Made by a program: the position numbers and the translations under genes
From: an uncultured Roseburia sp.
GTDB taxonomy: Bacteria; Bacillota; Clostridia; Lachnospirales; Lachnospiraceae
Direction of reading: 5' to 3'
DNA: 14,350 nt
Assembly (NCBI GenBank): GCA_900548205.1
Contig: URJS01000063.1
Span: 1 to 14,350, forward strand
Notes under the pieces: model-generated
What the model saw: only the letters and a program-made list of their open reading frames with translations
Told to the model about the DNA's origin: nothing
Database searches by the model: none
Shown: positions 7,241 through 13,921 of the stretch, one piece after another
How positions within the stretch are numbered: position 1 is the first letter of the stretch
How the letters are laid out: the number at the start of each line of letters is the position of its first letter

Positions 7241-7861
7241 TTAGTCAATTTTTAGTCCCGGGTTCTTTTTCAAAAATGCGGCTTCTACACCAGAAAGTTT
7301 CCCTGGTTTTCCTCGCTGTCTTTCTCCCCACGCGCCCTTTGGTTTGCTGTCGTTCCCATCTGCATCCTTTGATGCTTCTTTAAACTGCGGATATTTTTTC
7401 AGCACCGCGTCAATGGCATCCTCAATATCCATCTTCTCATCCTTTGCCATATGCACTTTTGCAAGAGCGATTACATCATCCACGCAATCTTTGGCAACGT
7501 CATGCTCCAGACAGGTCCATTTCAACTCTAAGTCGTCTGCTTTTGCAGCTTTTTCCTTCAAAGCCTTGGTTTCCTCATCTTCTTTCGTATCTTTTTCCGG
7601 GTCTTTATCCCCGTCTAGCTTTGACTTCTGATGTTCCCGCTGCCATCTGCGCTTCTCCCTTGCAAGACGCTTCTTTACGGCGTCATCAATATCCTTCTGC
7701 GAGAATTTCTTTTCATCGTCTCCGTCTTCGTCTGAATCGTCATCAGCCTGGTCGTCACCTTCACCGGAATCGTCTCCGTCTGAACCGCCTTCTGCACCTT
7801 CTTCTGCAAATAACTGTAAATCAAGCAGTCCATATTTCTTTTCCATGTTTCTGTACTTCAT
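7241..7861 (-). CDS. Phage scaffold protein (DUF4355-like) with N-terminal Prp-type cleavage motif
   Basis: This protein assembles the capsid shell and leaves before DNA fills it. The start is ATG 7861, with AAGGAGG 9 bases upstream. The product has 206 residues. Residues 14-19 read DLQLFA, the Prp-like motif. Residues 20-50 are extremely acidic (Asp/Glu/Gly/Ser), 51-80 are basic and helical (FSQKDIDDAVKKRLAREKRR), 85-120 are charged helix and 120-160 amphipathic. The C-terminal GVEAAFLKKNPGLKID tail is typical of DUF4355 scaffolds and likely contacts the capsid protein. Its TAA overlaps the first in-frame ATG of the capsid gene by one base. Cleavage between Phe18 and Ala19 would leave a highly acidic N-terminus. 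Confidence 0.87.
   Translation of the reverse strand: MKYRNMEKKYGLLDLQLFAEEGAEGGSDGDDSGEGDDQADDDSDEDGDDEKKFSQKDIDDAVKKRLAREKRRWQREHQKSKLDGDKDPEKDTKEDEETKALKEKAAKADDLELKWTCLEHDVAKDCVDDVIALAKVHMAKDEKMDIEDAIDAVLKKYPQFKEASKDADGNDSKPKGAWGERQRGKPGKLSGVEAAFLKKNPGLKID
7805..7822 (-). other. Prp-type cleavage motif in scaffold (DLQLFA)
   Basis: Residues 14-19 of the scaffold read DLQLFA, close to the LNLQFF-A site cut in staphylococcal L27. The expected cut is between Phe18 and Ala19. The 17 bases at 7805-7821 are identical to those at 7194-7210 in the capsid gene. Processing is inferred. Confidence 0.6.
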
Positions 7862-7912
7862 ATACTGTGCCTCCTTCTTAAATGATCCGTTTTACGCCCG
7901 TTCGGCGCCGTG

Positions 7913-8203
7913 CTATATTATCTGCACGTACTCGCTTCCATAAGATTCCTGTATGGAAACGATGCCAATAAAAAAAGAATCAACCAGAACTTTTCCGTGT
8001 TCTGAAAGATTCTTATACTTAATATCAATATGCCCCGGCACGATCTGATATTTTATTGCGTCTTTCGTCAAATCCTTTAATGATCGGATAGTATTTTGCG
8101 CCAATACCGATACCGCGGCACATATGACATCCTTTCCCGGCTCTGCGTAATTTGCATGACCGTCCACTGTAATGCCCTCTTTCCCCACATGTACTACAAT
8201 CAA
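7913..8203 (-). CDS. Prp-like cysteine protease (YsxB/ribosomal-processing protease family), candidate prohead protease
   Basis: The 96-residue product shows the Prp active-site signature: DGHANYAEPGKDVICAAVS with His16, Asp25 and Cys28. The His-to-Cys spacing is 12, as I recall for the staphylococcal enzyme. Prp trims the N-terminal extension of ribosomal protein L27 in Bacillota, and in Staphylococcus the host Prp also trims phage 80alpha capsid and scaffold. Here a Prp gene lies inside the head operon, at the place of a prohead protease, directly before scaffold and capsid genes whose products carry the matching motif. The start is TTG 8203 because GGAGG lies 8 bases upstream; the nearby ATG at 8209 is in the same frame but followed at once by TGA. 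The length is close to host Prp. A role in capsid maturation is inferred, not shown. Confidence 0.88.
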   Translation of the reverse strand: MIVVHVGKEGITVDGHANYAEPGKDVICAAVSVLAQNTIRSLKDLTKDAIKYQIVPGHIDIKYKNLSEHGKVLVDSFFIGIVSIQESYGSEYVQII

Positions 8204-8227
8204 TCACATCACCTCCTTAAAATGGGC

Positions 8228-8264
8228 ACAAAAATACCACTGACTTTACTTGATCAGTGGTATT
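8228..8264 (-). terminator. Rho-independent terminator-like hairpin inside the late operon
   Basis: On the minus strand a perfect 11-base-pair stem (AATACCACTGA at 8264-8254, TCAGTGGTATT at 8243-8233) closes a 10-base loop. Five T (8234-8230) run from the last two bases of the stem into the tail. The stem begins inside the TAA of the 52-residue gene. The plus strand shows no T run after its stem, so it acts, if at all, on the minus-strand transcript. Stem G+C is low (4 of 11), so termination may be partial. Confidence 0.6.
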
Positions 8265-8421
8265 ACTCCTTAACTACTTCAAAATAATGTGGTGGGTAGA
8301 GGTAATCCTCCCCCGAGTCATCCTTAATCCGGTAGTATCCTCTTTCAACCGACAGAACATTATAGATTTTATCATTTGTAAGCACAAATAACTCTGTTTT
8401 TCCTATATATCTAACGCTCAT
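8263..8421 (-). CDS. Small 52-residue protein, candidate immunity partner of the minor head protein's C-terminal domain
   Basis: The gene starts at ATG 8421, overlapping the last 11 bases of the minor head gene in another frame, and ends with TAA at 8263-8265. GGGAG sits 7 bases before the ATG. The 52-residue product starts MSVRYIGKTELFVLTNDKIY and continues YNVLSVERGYYRIKDDSGED, then YLYPPHYFEVVKE. It is predicted to be almost all beta strand with regularly spaced aromatic residues, like a small SH3-type barrel. There is no signal peptide and no membrane segment. I recall similar short proteins in Lachnospiraceae but no assigned function. Its overlap with a gene carrying a toxin-like domain, its size and acidic patches suggest an immunity protein. 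The coding call is strong and the role is a hypothesis. Confidence 0.75.
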   Translation of the reverse strand: MSVRYIGKTELFVLTNDKIYNVLSVERGYYRIKDDSGEDYLYPPHYFEVVKE

Positions 8422-9997
8422 CTTCAATCTCCCTTTTTATTTTGAACCCAACCTTCCCAACAGTTTCTTCTTGGAACCAATGAACCTCTGCGCAGAATTC
8501 TTCGCCAGTTTCTAAATCCATAAGCACGCCAAATCCCTTCGCATGCTGCCATTTTTCCGGAGTGCCGCCGTATTGAGCAGTGAGCCCCTCAGCTACTCCT
8601 TCATGGAGTGGGTGTCTTGTTCCTTTGCCGGCGAATACCTCAGCATCCTGAATACGCGTCCCCGGAGCAAACTCATACTCTATCCCTGTAGACTTGTTTA
8701 CAATCTTATAATTTCTGGCTTTAGCCCCGACACTTTTACGAATTGCAATATCCTTTAATGGTATTGTATCAGTATTTTTAGCCTTTGTATAGGCTTTATT
8801 CGCTGCAGTTGCCTTTGCACTGATGCTGCGATTAAACCCGACTACCTGCTCCCGGTCCTTCCGTCTATGAAGGTCCGCATTGCTATCGACATACGCCTTT
8901 AGTTTTTCCTCTTTCGCCTTTAATTTTGCTGCAGCCTGTTGGAATGCCTCCTCGTCCCCTATCTGGTCATACAACATGCATTCCCTTTTTTGCTTTCGTA
9001 CTGCCCGCTCAAACGCACGCTGCTTCTGAGTATTTTGATAGAGCCTGTCATTTTCCTTCATATCATCTGTCGGGAAATGACGCCGGATTGATATTCCCTC
9101 TACATAGGGATATATATGATGTCTACAGTTGATACCAAGCAATCCGTCCGGCTCTCCATAACTGGAAGTATTCCAATGGGGGTACTTTGTTGATTTATTG
9201 GCACGATCAAATATCTTCCCTTGATCTCTGGCGCATTTAGGTCGGGCACCGGAATGGCTGTCTACCTCAATCAGGTCGATTCCAAAATCATCCGCTCTTG
9301 CCATTTGTACCTCTGCGGCAACTGTGTTGCTGGTAGAGCGCATCGTCATACTTACATAGGCTTCGGGCGTCCATTCCCTTCCGCGCCTATCAACAAATGC
9401 AGGAATCCCTTTGTCATTAAATTCCTGAATACACTTGCGTATTGCCTGTTGCCTTGATTCTGCTCCCGTTATGACGGCTGTCATCTTCTTGTTTAAAATT
9501 CCAAGCAATTCGGGTTTATTTTCAATCTCCTGCGCTCTGGATGCTGCACTTTGCACCAACCGTGTATAAGCGTCCCTTGCCTTGTACAACATCACTGTGT
9601 TGCACAGGTTTAACGTATCCCGCGCCTGCTCCTGCGTCGCAGTAAGCACCTGTTTGATATTCCGGCTTTTTTCCGATGGAACTGCCTGCGGCAGCATCCC
9701 TCTCCTAACGGCATGCTGCATCGCAGGCTCCATCTCCTGTATGGCTTCTTCCGCAGCGGCATTTAACATACGTTCCATTGCCGTCTGCGAGAACCTCGCA
9801 TACTTTGCTATAAGCTTGATATTTTCCTGGTTCAGCCTCCCTATCTCTGCCAGTTTCCGAAGCAGCCATACATCCGATGCGATGGGCTGGTTGTAATCAC
9901 GACAATGTCTTATGATGTTCGACATGATCTGTTCCTCAAGCTCCTGATATATCCCTGTCGGGACGTCAGCGGCTCTCTGATTCTTCGTCTGATTCAT
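8411..9997 (-). CDS. Phage minor head protein with extra C-terminal toxin-like domain
   Basis: The start is ATG 9997, with AAGGCGGTGAT upstream, a one-mismatch match to the ribosome. The product has 528 residues. Residues 1-320 match the phage minor capsid protein 2 (MuF/Gp7-like) family: a helical N-terminus, then VDSHSGARPKCARDQG (246-260) and GINCRHHIYPY (288-298), whose His/Cys residues could bind metal. Such proteins sit by the portal inside the head and may be ejected with DNA. Residues 315-385 are charged and helical. Residues 425-528 form a separate domain: FAPGTRIQDAEVFAGKGT, then YGG, EKWQHAKGFG, and AEVHWFQEETVGKVGFKIK. Conserved-looking His (H461, H485, H506) and Lys suggest a nuclease-type domain of the kind attached to MuF proteins of temperate phages. 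That function is an inference. The following 52-residue gene overlaps its last 11 bases. Confidence 0.85.
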   Translation of the reverse strand: MNQTKNQRAADVPTGIYQELEEQIMSNIIRHCRDYNQPIASDVWLLRKLAEIGRLNQENIKLIAKYARFSQTAMERMLNAAAEEAIQEMEPAMQHAVRRGMLPQAVPSEKSRNIKQVLTATQEQARDTLNLCNTVMLYKARDAYTRLVQSAASRAQEIENKPELLGILNKKMTAVITGAESRQQAIRKCIQEFNDKGIPAFVDRRGREWTPEAYVSMTMRSTSNTVAAEVQMARADDFGIDLIEVDSHSGARPKCARDQGKIFDRANKSTKYPHWNTSSYGEPDGLLGINCRHHIYPYVEGISIRRHFPTDDMKENDRLYQNTQKQRAFERAVRKQKRECMLYDQIGDEEAFQQAAAKLKAKEEKLKAYVDSNADLHRRKDREQVVGFNRSISAKATAANKAYTKAKNTDTIPLKDIAIRKSVGAKARNYKIVNKSTGIEYEFAPGTRIQDAEVFAGKGTRHPLHEGVAEGLTAQYGGTPEKWQHAKGFGVLMDLETGEEFCAEVHWFQEETVGKVGFKIKREIEDER

Positions 9998-11456
9998 CTA
10001 CATCACCGCCTTTAGCTAAATGAAAACCGGTTTTTCCAGTTTCTTCTCCGTCACCCTCTCCGTCCGTCCAGTCAATATCCTGCCCTGTAATCTGTCCTTC
10101 CTCCGCAATACACTCAAGCTCCTTTTCGGCATCCGCTTTTGAACACTTATCTATCTCCATGATTGCGGTCAATTTTGAACGTAACCCTGCCTGTACCAGC
10201 TTAATATTCCGGTCAATCGTTGTATTTGTATCTTCGATGATGCTATCATCAAAATCTATCGTAACCTCAATCTCAGCCCCGTCGTCCAAAAACGCAACCG
10301 CCTGCACCAACGCGATCAATGCCGCCTCGATGATAATGGCATTCTTTTGCCGGTTCTGGTAAAGATCGCTCTTGTCCGATATAACCTCCGTAGCCGTCTT
10401 AACCCCTGAAGGACTGAACTGGTAACTTCCTGTTCCCATTCCTACTTTTAGGCTTAAAATGTCAAGGCTCCTTTGAATGCCAAGCTCATGCTCCTGCGCC
10501 CGGATACTCATATCAACCTGCTCCGGTCTGCCCTCATCACGGTTATCGCCCGGCATCAGGTAATAAACCGTATCATTCGGGTCAAATGCCGGTGCAGTGA
10601 TTCCGTCCTTTTCCATCATCTTTTTTGCCATTGTAATAGGCACCATGATACGCTTGCGACCGAGCACATACTCGTTTATGTAGCTGTCATAGACAAGATC
10701 GCACCCTTTCAGCTGTGCGATGCTGTTTGCGTATACGGATATTCCAAGTGGGCTGTCGAGATCAATGTTGTTACAGATATTTGGTGTTATAATCTGAAAG
10801 AGCGGTTTGTCATACCCTGTATCAATGATTGGTATCGCTTTTCCCGGTGCATCCACTTCCTTTCCAGATTCGGCATCAATATATTTATTCTCGATATAGT
10901 ACTGCTCCGGTTTTTCTGCGGTCTCTACATCCGCAACAGCTTTCCCTTTTCGGTGTATCTGTAGATATATAACCTCTTTCTTATCAATTATCCGGATGCT
11001 CCCAAAAGCACACTCGGTGATGTCCCCGTTATCCCACGACAACGGATAGATCATATCTGCCCGGACAAAATCTATCATAATACTGTCATCTTCTGCCTTA
11101 TACTCTACAAACGCTCCAGTGCCAAGTGCAAATGCCAGCTCCACAAGCTGGTTGCCCCGTACCTTAAAATTATTCGCCTGTAAAATGGCATTCAAGCGAG
11201 TTTCATAATTGCCAGCATTGATTGTAACCTTTTCATTGAGAAGAAGATTCGCCCAATCTTCGCAAACCTTTTTTGCCATGCCCAAACTATATCGTTTCTG
11301 TTTCGTGGTTACTACACCATTGTAAACCGTATAGGTATGGAACTTAGATACTTCTCCTTGATACCAGTCAAGCCACTCGTCAATATGACAATAGGTTGCA
11401 TCTGAAACTGTAGTATATCCATTTTCAATTAAATACTGCCTGATTCTGTTTCCCAT
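9966..11456 (-). CDS. Phage portal protein (SPP1 Gp6/A118-like)
   Basis: This protein forms the dodecameric ring at the capsid vertex through which DNA enters and leaves, and to which the terminase and connector dock. The 496-residue product starts at ATG 11456, with GGAGGG 4 bases upstream. A longer open frame to 11543 would run 74 bases into terL and lacks a ribosome binding site. The N-terminal part (MGNRIRQYLIENGY, then WYQGEV, and YSLGMAKKVCEDWANLLLNE near 57-76) is characteristic of A118-type portals, as is the mid region around SPLGISVYANSIAQLKG. Near 370-385 a GTGSYQFSPSGVKTATEVIS stretch follows the long helix region. The C-terminal 40 residues are very acidic with Gly/Glu/Asp runs. 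The stop overlaps the next gene by 32 bases, consistent with coupled translation. Confidence 0.93.
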   Translation of the reverse strand: MGNRIRQYLIENGYTTVSDATYCHIDEWLDWYQGEVSKFHTYTVYNGVVTTKQKRYSLGMAKKVCEDWANLLLNEKVTINAGNYETRLNAILQANNFKVRGNQLVELAFALGTGAFVEYKAEDDSIMIDFVRADMIYPLSWDNGDITECAFGSIRIIDKKEVIYLQIHRKGKAVADVETAEKPEQYYIENKYIDAESGKEVDAPGKAIPIIDTGYDKPLFQIITPNICNNIDLDSPLGISVYANSIAQLKGCDLVYDSYINEYVLGRKRIMVPITMAKKMMEKDGITAPAFDPNDTVYYLMPGDNRDEGRPEQVDMSIRAQEHELGIQRSLDILSLKVGMGTGSYQFSPSGVKTATEVISDKSDLYQNRQKNAIIIEAALIALVQAVAFLDDGAEIEVTIDFDDSIIEDTNTTIDRNIKLVQAGLRSKLTAIMEIDKCSKADAEKELECIAEEGQITGQDIDWTDGEGDGEETGKTGFHLAKGGDVDESDEESESR

Positions 11457-11469
11457 GTGTCCCTCCGCT

Positions 11470-12795
11470 CTATGCCGCCGTATATAAAATATCATCCATG
11501 ATCGATTCTGTGCTGTATTCGGTACTGTCAAGGCTATCCACATTCATCAAGCCGTCGTCAAGACGCACATCCTGATTTACCTTCTTATCGTCATATACTG
11601 CCTGTTCAAATGCTTCGATGATATGCTTGCAGTGATCCATAACCTTCCAACGATTCTGCGCAATCAGACTGTTATAAAATGCAATCCTGCCATTAATCGG
11701 ACCTTTTATCGCATTCTTAACCCCTATCGCCACATGAGCCTGTATACATGCCATTTCAAGCCCCGCGATCAGCGTCTGTTCTGCACTGTCACAATAAGCC
11801 TCATACACCTTAAACTGCATCTGCGCCCGTCTCACAAAATCAATAAAGGCTTCCTGCAGCTCCTTGGGGTTTATCCTCTTTTTGCAGTAATACTCATCCA
11901 GCACGACAACCTGCTTAAACCCTCTCGTGAATCCCGTAAGGGTAAAAGAATGAGCCGACTTTGTACCTCCAAAGTCGACCCCGATCACCGCGTACATAAT
12001 CTCATTCTCTCTCAGCCACTCCTTCGATACTGTGTACGCTTTTACGTTATCAGCAAATTGCTGATAAATCAGACCGTCAGCTGCTACCCACAGCCCTAGA
12101 ACAAAACGTTTGTAAAACACACTTCCATGCGGCCATGCGTTTTTATATTCCTCTTTGCGCTTTTCAGACAGTGACAAATTATCGTCCATTGTGAAATGCA
12201 GGTGATATACGCCTTTCCGTTTTGCCTCCTCCGGTTTGAGATATTCTTCCGGTATAAAATGATGCGGTCCTGCCGGATTGCAGTTCATCCACACTTTCCA
12301 CCCGTCCACAGAGCATCTTGCGATCATCTGGCCAATAAATGATTTTGGGAACAAAGCAGCCTCGTCCGCATACGCTCCTGCCGCTGTAAGACCCTGAAGG
12401 GCATCCTGCGCTGCTTCTGTATTTGCTCCGTACAGATAATACACATTGCTCCCGATCTCAATTCTCGCATCGGTACCGGAACGAATGTATGTATATGACC
12501 ATCCCCACGCTTCCAGTATCTGGATCATGGGCTGTATCACATTTTTCTTTAGCGCTCCCATCGTCTTCCCCGCCAGAATAAAAGATTCGCCGGAAAACAT
12601 CTCCTGCGACCACATCAGAAATCCGCATATACACGCAATCGTTTTCCCGGAACGGATAGCCCCGTCCGCAATCAGATAATTATTCGTACTCGCCCGAACC
12701 ACTGGACGCCACCAGTTCATCAGGCGCAGCTGCTGATCCGAAAATGGCTCAAACTTAAATCTGACTATCTTACGTTTTTTCTTCACCACTACCAT
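11470..12795 (-). CDS. terL: Phage terminase large subunit (ATPase and nuclease, PBSX/XtmB-like)
   Basis: This is the packaging motor: an N-terminal ATPase drives DNA into the procapsid and a C-terminal RNase H-like nuclease cuts the concatemer. Numbered from ATG 12795 (441 residues), Walker A is GAIRSGKT at 45-52, Walker B is AYADEA with D144-E145, and the coupling motif NCNP starts at 171. Nuclease acidic residues are D274 (GVDFGG), D336 (YCDSAE) and D420/D423 in VDSLDSTEY, which matches the usual D-x-x-D-A-x-RY position. The frame opens farther upstream to 12900, but that would overlap terS by 131 bases. GAGGAG lies directly against ATG 12795 and is better spaced (7 bases) for GTG 12789, so the true start may be that GTG. 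The gene follows terS with a short overlap and ends 13 bases before the portal. Confidence 0.95.
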   Translation of the reverse strand: MVVVKKKRKIVRFKFEPFSDQQLRLMNWWRPVVRASTNNYLIADGAIRSGKTIACICGFLMWSQEMFSGESFILAGKTMGALKKNVIQPMIQILEAWGWSYTYIRSGTDARIEIGSNVYYLYGANTEAAQDALQGLTAAGAYADEAALFPKSFIGQMIARCSVDGWKVWMNCNPAGPHHFIPEEYLKPEEAKRKGVYHLHFTMDDNLSLSEKRKEEYKNAWPHGSVFYKRFVLGLWVAADGLIYQQFADNVKAYTVSKEWLRENEIMYAVIGVDFGGTKSAHSFTLTGFTRGFKQVVVLDEYYCKKRINPKELQEAFIDFVRRAQMQFKVYEAYCDSAEQTLIAGLEMACIQAHVAIGVKNAIKGPINGRIAFYNSLIAQNRWKVMDHCKHIIEAFEQAVYDDKKVNQDVRLDDGLMNVDSLDSTEYSTESIMDDILYTAA

Positions 12796-13696
12796 TCTCC
12801 TCGCCAAATAATCTTGTAAGCTCATCCCCTGTCGGACGTACTGCCTGTAAGAATCGCTCAACTGCCGGATCGCTTGTCTGTTCATCGTTATTGGTGTCAA
12901 TCTGCGCTTTCAGCACTGCGATTCTTGCCTTCTGTTCCTCGGTAGCCATATCCATGTGATCAGACAGCCATTGGAGTGCCTTCATTTTATCTGCCAGCTT
13001 GATACTTGCTCCATCTTTTCCTTGCTTCACCTCGGATATAAGAGTTCCATCCACTTGCGCAGATTCGCGGAACCGCACAACATTCACGCATTTTGTTAAG
13101 TTTATTTTCTTTCCCGTCTTTTCATCTTTAATCTGCACTGGACCGTATATCGCCATAACTGGCTGTTCTTCCTGCCCAAATTCCACATAATCCGTAATAT
13201 CGGAATATGCAATATCCAAATACTTTTGAAAGATGTCATGTTCGTCCAATAACTCCCTATTAAGCCGGTTTTGCTTTAATCTCTGAATTTCATTTTTAGT
13301 ACAAGGATTTACAAGGAGTTTATACCCCTCGGCATTTGCAACTTCATAACTGCAACCATATGCCTTTTGATATGCTTTTGTGGCATTAAAACACCTGACA
13401 TAGTACAAGCAAAAAAGCTGCTGCTTATCTGTCAATTCTGGATTTTCCATGGTCTGAATAACATCTTCTGAAATGGCTTTCTTTTTCATTTTGTTGTTTT
13501 TTCCCGAACGTTCGCTATTTTTTTCCGAACGTTCGCTATCTTTGCATAACATCTTCCCTTCCCAGTCATAGGTGCTCTTCCATCTACGCACCGTCCCAGC
13601 TGGAACTTTTAACCTCTCTGCTATATCTACAAGTTTTAGCCCTTGCTTATATAACTCAAATGCTGTATCTACTCTCTGATCTTTTGCTTTTGGCAA
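12770..13696 (-). CDS. terS: Phage terminase small subunit
   Basis: This is the DNA-recognition subunit that selects the packaging site and hands DNA to the large subunit. The start is TTG at 13696, chosen because AAGGAGGTGA stands about 9 bases upstream. The product is 308 residues. Residues 8-45 form a helix-turn-helix (DIAERLKVPAGTVRRWKS), as in the terminase small subunits with an added N-terminal HTH. Residues 54-67 are a 7-residue repeat, SERSEKN then SERSGKN, forming a polar linker. Residues 80-230 (beginning NPELTDKQQLFCLYYV, then NATKAYQKAYGCS) match the Terminase_2/XtmA family, and the C-terminal part is helical and acidic. The gene overlaps the large subunit start by about 20-26 bases. 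Length is in the upper range for the family because of the N-terminal HTH. Confidence 0.9.
   Translation of the reverse strand: MPKAKDQRVDTAFELYKQGLKLVDIAERLKVPAGTVRRWKSTYDWEGKMLCKDSERSEKNSERSGKNNKMKKKAISEDVIQTMENPELTDKQQLFCLYYVRCFNATKAYQKAYGCSYEVANAEGYKLLVNPCTKNEIQRLKQNRLNRELLDEHDIFQKYLDIAYSDITDYVEFGQEEQPVMAIYGPVQIKDEKTGKKINLTKCVNVVRFRESAQVDGTLISEVKQGKDGASIKLADKMKALQWLSDHMDMATEEQKARIAVLKAQIDTNNDEQTSDPAVERFLQAVRPTGDELTRLFGEENGSGEEKT
13504..13539. repeat. Twin palindromes in terS, 21-base spacing (candidate packaging site)
   Basis: The 15-base word CCGAACGTTCGCTAT occurs twice (13504-13518 and 13525-13539). Each copy holds the perfect 10-base palindrome CGAACGTTCG (13505-13514 and 13526-13535), and the copies are 21 bases apart, two turns of B-DNA. 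The repeat also encodes the SERSEKN/SERSGKN linker of the small terminase. Headful-packaging phages such as SPP1 carry their pac region in or near the small terminase gene, so this is a reasonable candidate TerS binding site. It could equally be a simple codon-level duplication. Confidence 0.4.
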
Positions 13697-13727
13697 AGGC
13701 TGTCACCTCCTTGTGATTTTATTCCTC

Positions 13728-13805
13728 GTACCGCACAAAGAAAGCACCCGGAACCTACAAAGCCCGAAACAGGCTCGTATGTCTGAGTGCTTTCTTTGTA
13801 CGTAC
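13728..13805 (-). promoter_or_regulatory. Long hairpin in the leader upstream of terS
   Basis: A perfect 13-base inverted repeat (plus strand ACAAAGAAAGCAC at 13735-13747, GTGCTTTCTTTGT at 13787-13799) flanks a 39-base loop. In the minus-strand RNA the stem extends by a G-U pair, two G-C pairs, a one-base bulge and three more pairs, to about 19 pairs over 13728-13747 and 13787-13805. Inside the loop a second small hairpin can form (13760-13776, AGCCT paired with GGGCT around GTTTC). No run of U follows, so it is not an ordinary terminator. The rest of the 13697-13943 gap shows the promoter region and the terS ribosome binding site, and no convincing gene. Confidence 0.55.
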
Positions 13806-13893
13806 TTGGAGAAGTCATTGCCGCTACTGACAAAGTATAGGGTAAAGAGAGCGGTGATTCGTTCAAACTTGCGCCTAAACATCTTTCACCGAT

Positions 13894-13921
13894 AACATAC
13901 TAACACATCGCAAACGGACAA
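13894..13921 (-). promoter_or_regulatory. Candidate late-operon promoter
   Basis: On the minus strand TTGTCC (13916-13921, part of the last iteron) lies 16 bases before TATGTT (13894-13899), a plausible -35/-10 pair with weak consensus at both boxes. A start near 13887 would give a leader of about 190 bases before the small terminase gene. The overlap of the -35 box with the iteron fits an activator-dependent promoter. Promoter activity is inferred from position and sequence only. Confidence 0.4.

Noticed and set aside
10473..10964. Plus-strand open frame of 163 codons opposite the portal gene
   Set aside because: It is a shadow of the portal gene with no ribosome binding site and no protein-like features.
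11457..11543. Longer N-terminus for the portal
   Set aside because: It lies within the end of terL and has no ribosome binding site; MGNRIRQYLIENGY is the usual kind of portal N-terminus.
11623..12099. Plus-strand open frame of 158 codons opposite the large terminase gene
   Set aside because: It is a shadow on the strand opposite conserved terminase nuclease codons.
12796..12900. Longer N-terminus for the large terminase
   Set aside because: It would overlap terS by 131 bases, has no ribosome binding site, and the extra residues are not part of the ATPase family.
13505..13535. LexA/DinR operator at the CGAACGTTCG palindromes
   Set aside because: The Gram-positive SOS box has GAAC and GTTC separated by four bases; here the halves touch.
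13728..13805. tRNA gene at the leader hairpin
   Set aside because: No 7-pair acceptor with T-arm GTTCGA-type sequence and anticodon arm can be arranged; the long stem is unlike a tRNA.
13669..13866. Minus-strand open frame of 65 codons with TTG start across the leader and terS start
   Set aside because: It overlaps the real terS start in another frame, has no ribosome binding site and shows no recognisable protein features.
13703..13882. Minus-strand open frame of 59 codons in the leader (starting MFRRKFERITALF)
   Set aside because: It lacks a good ribosome binding site, covers both arms of the hairpin, has Cys/Arg-rich composition unlike the neighbours, and ends inside the terS ribosome binding site. 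Possible but not supported.
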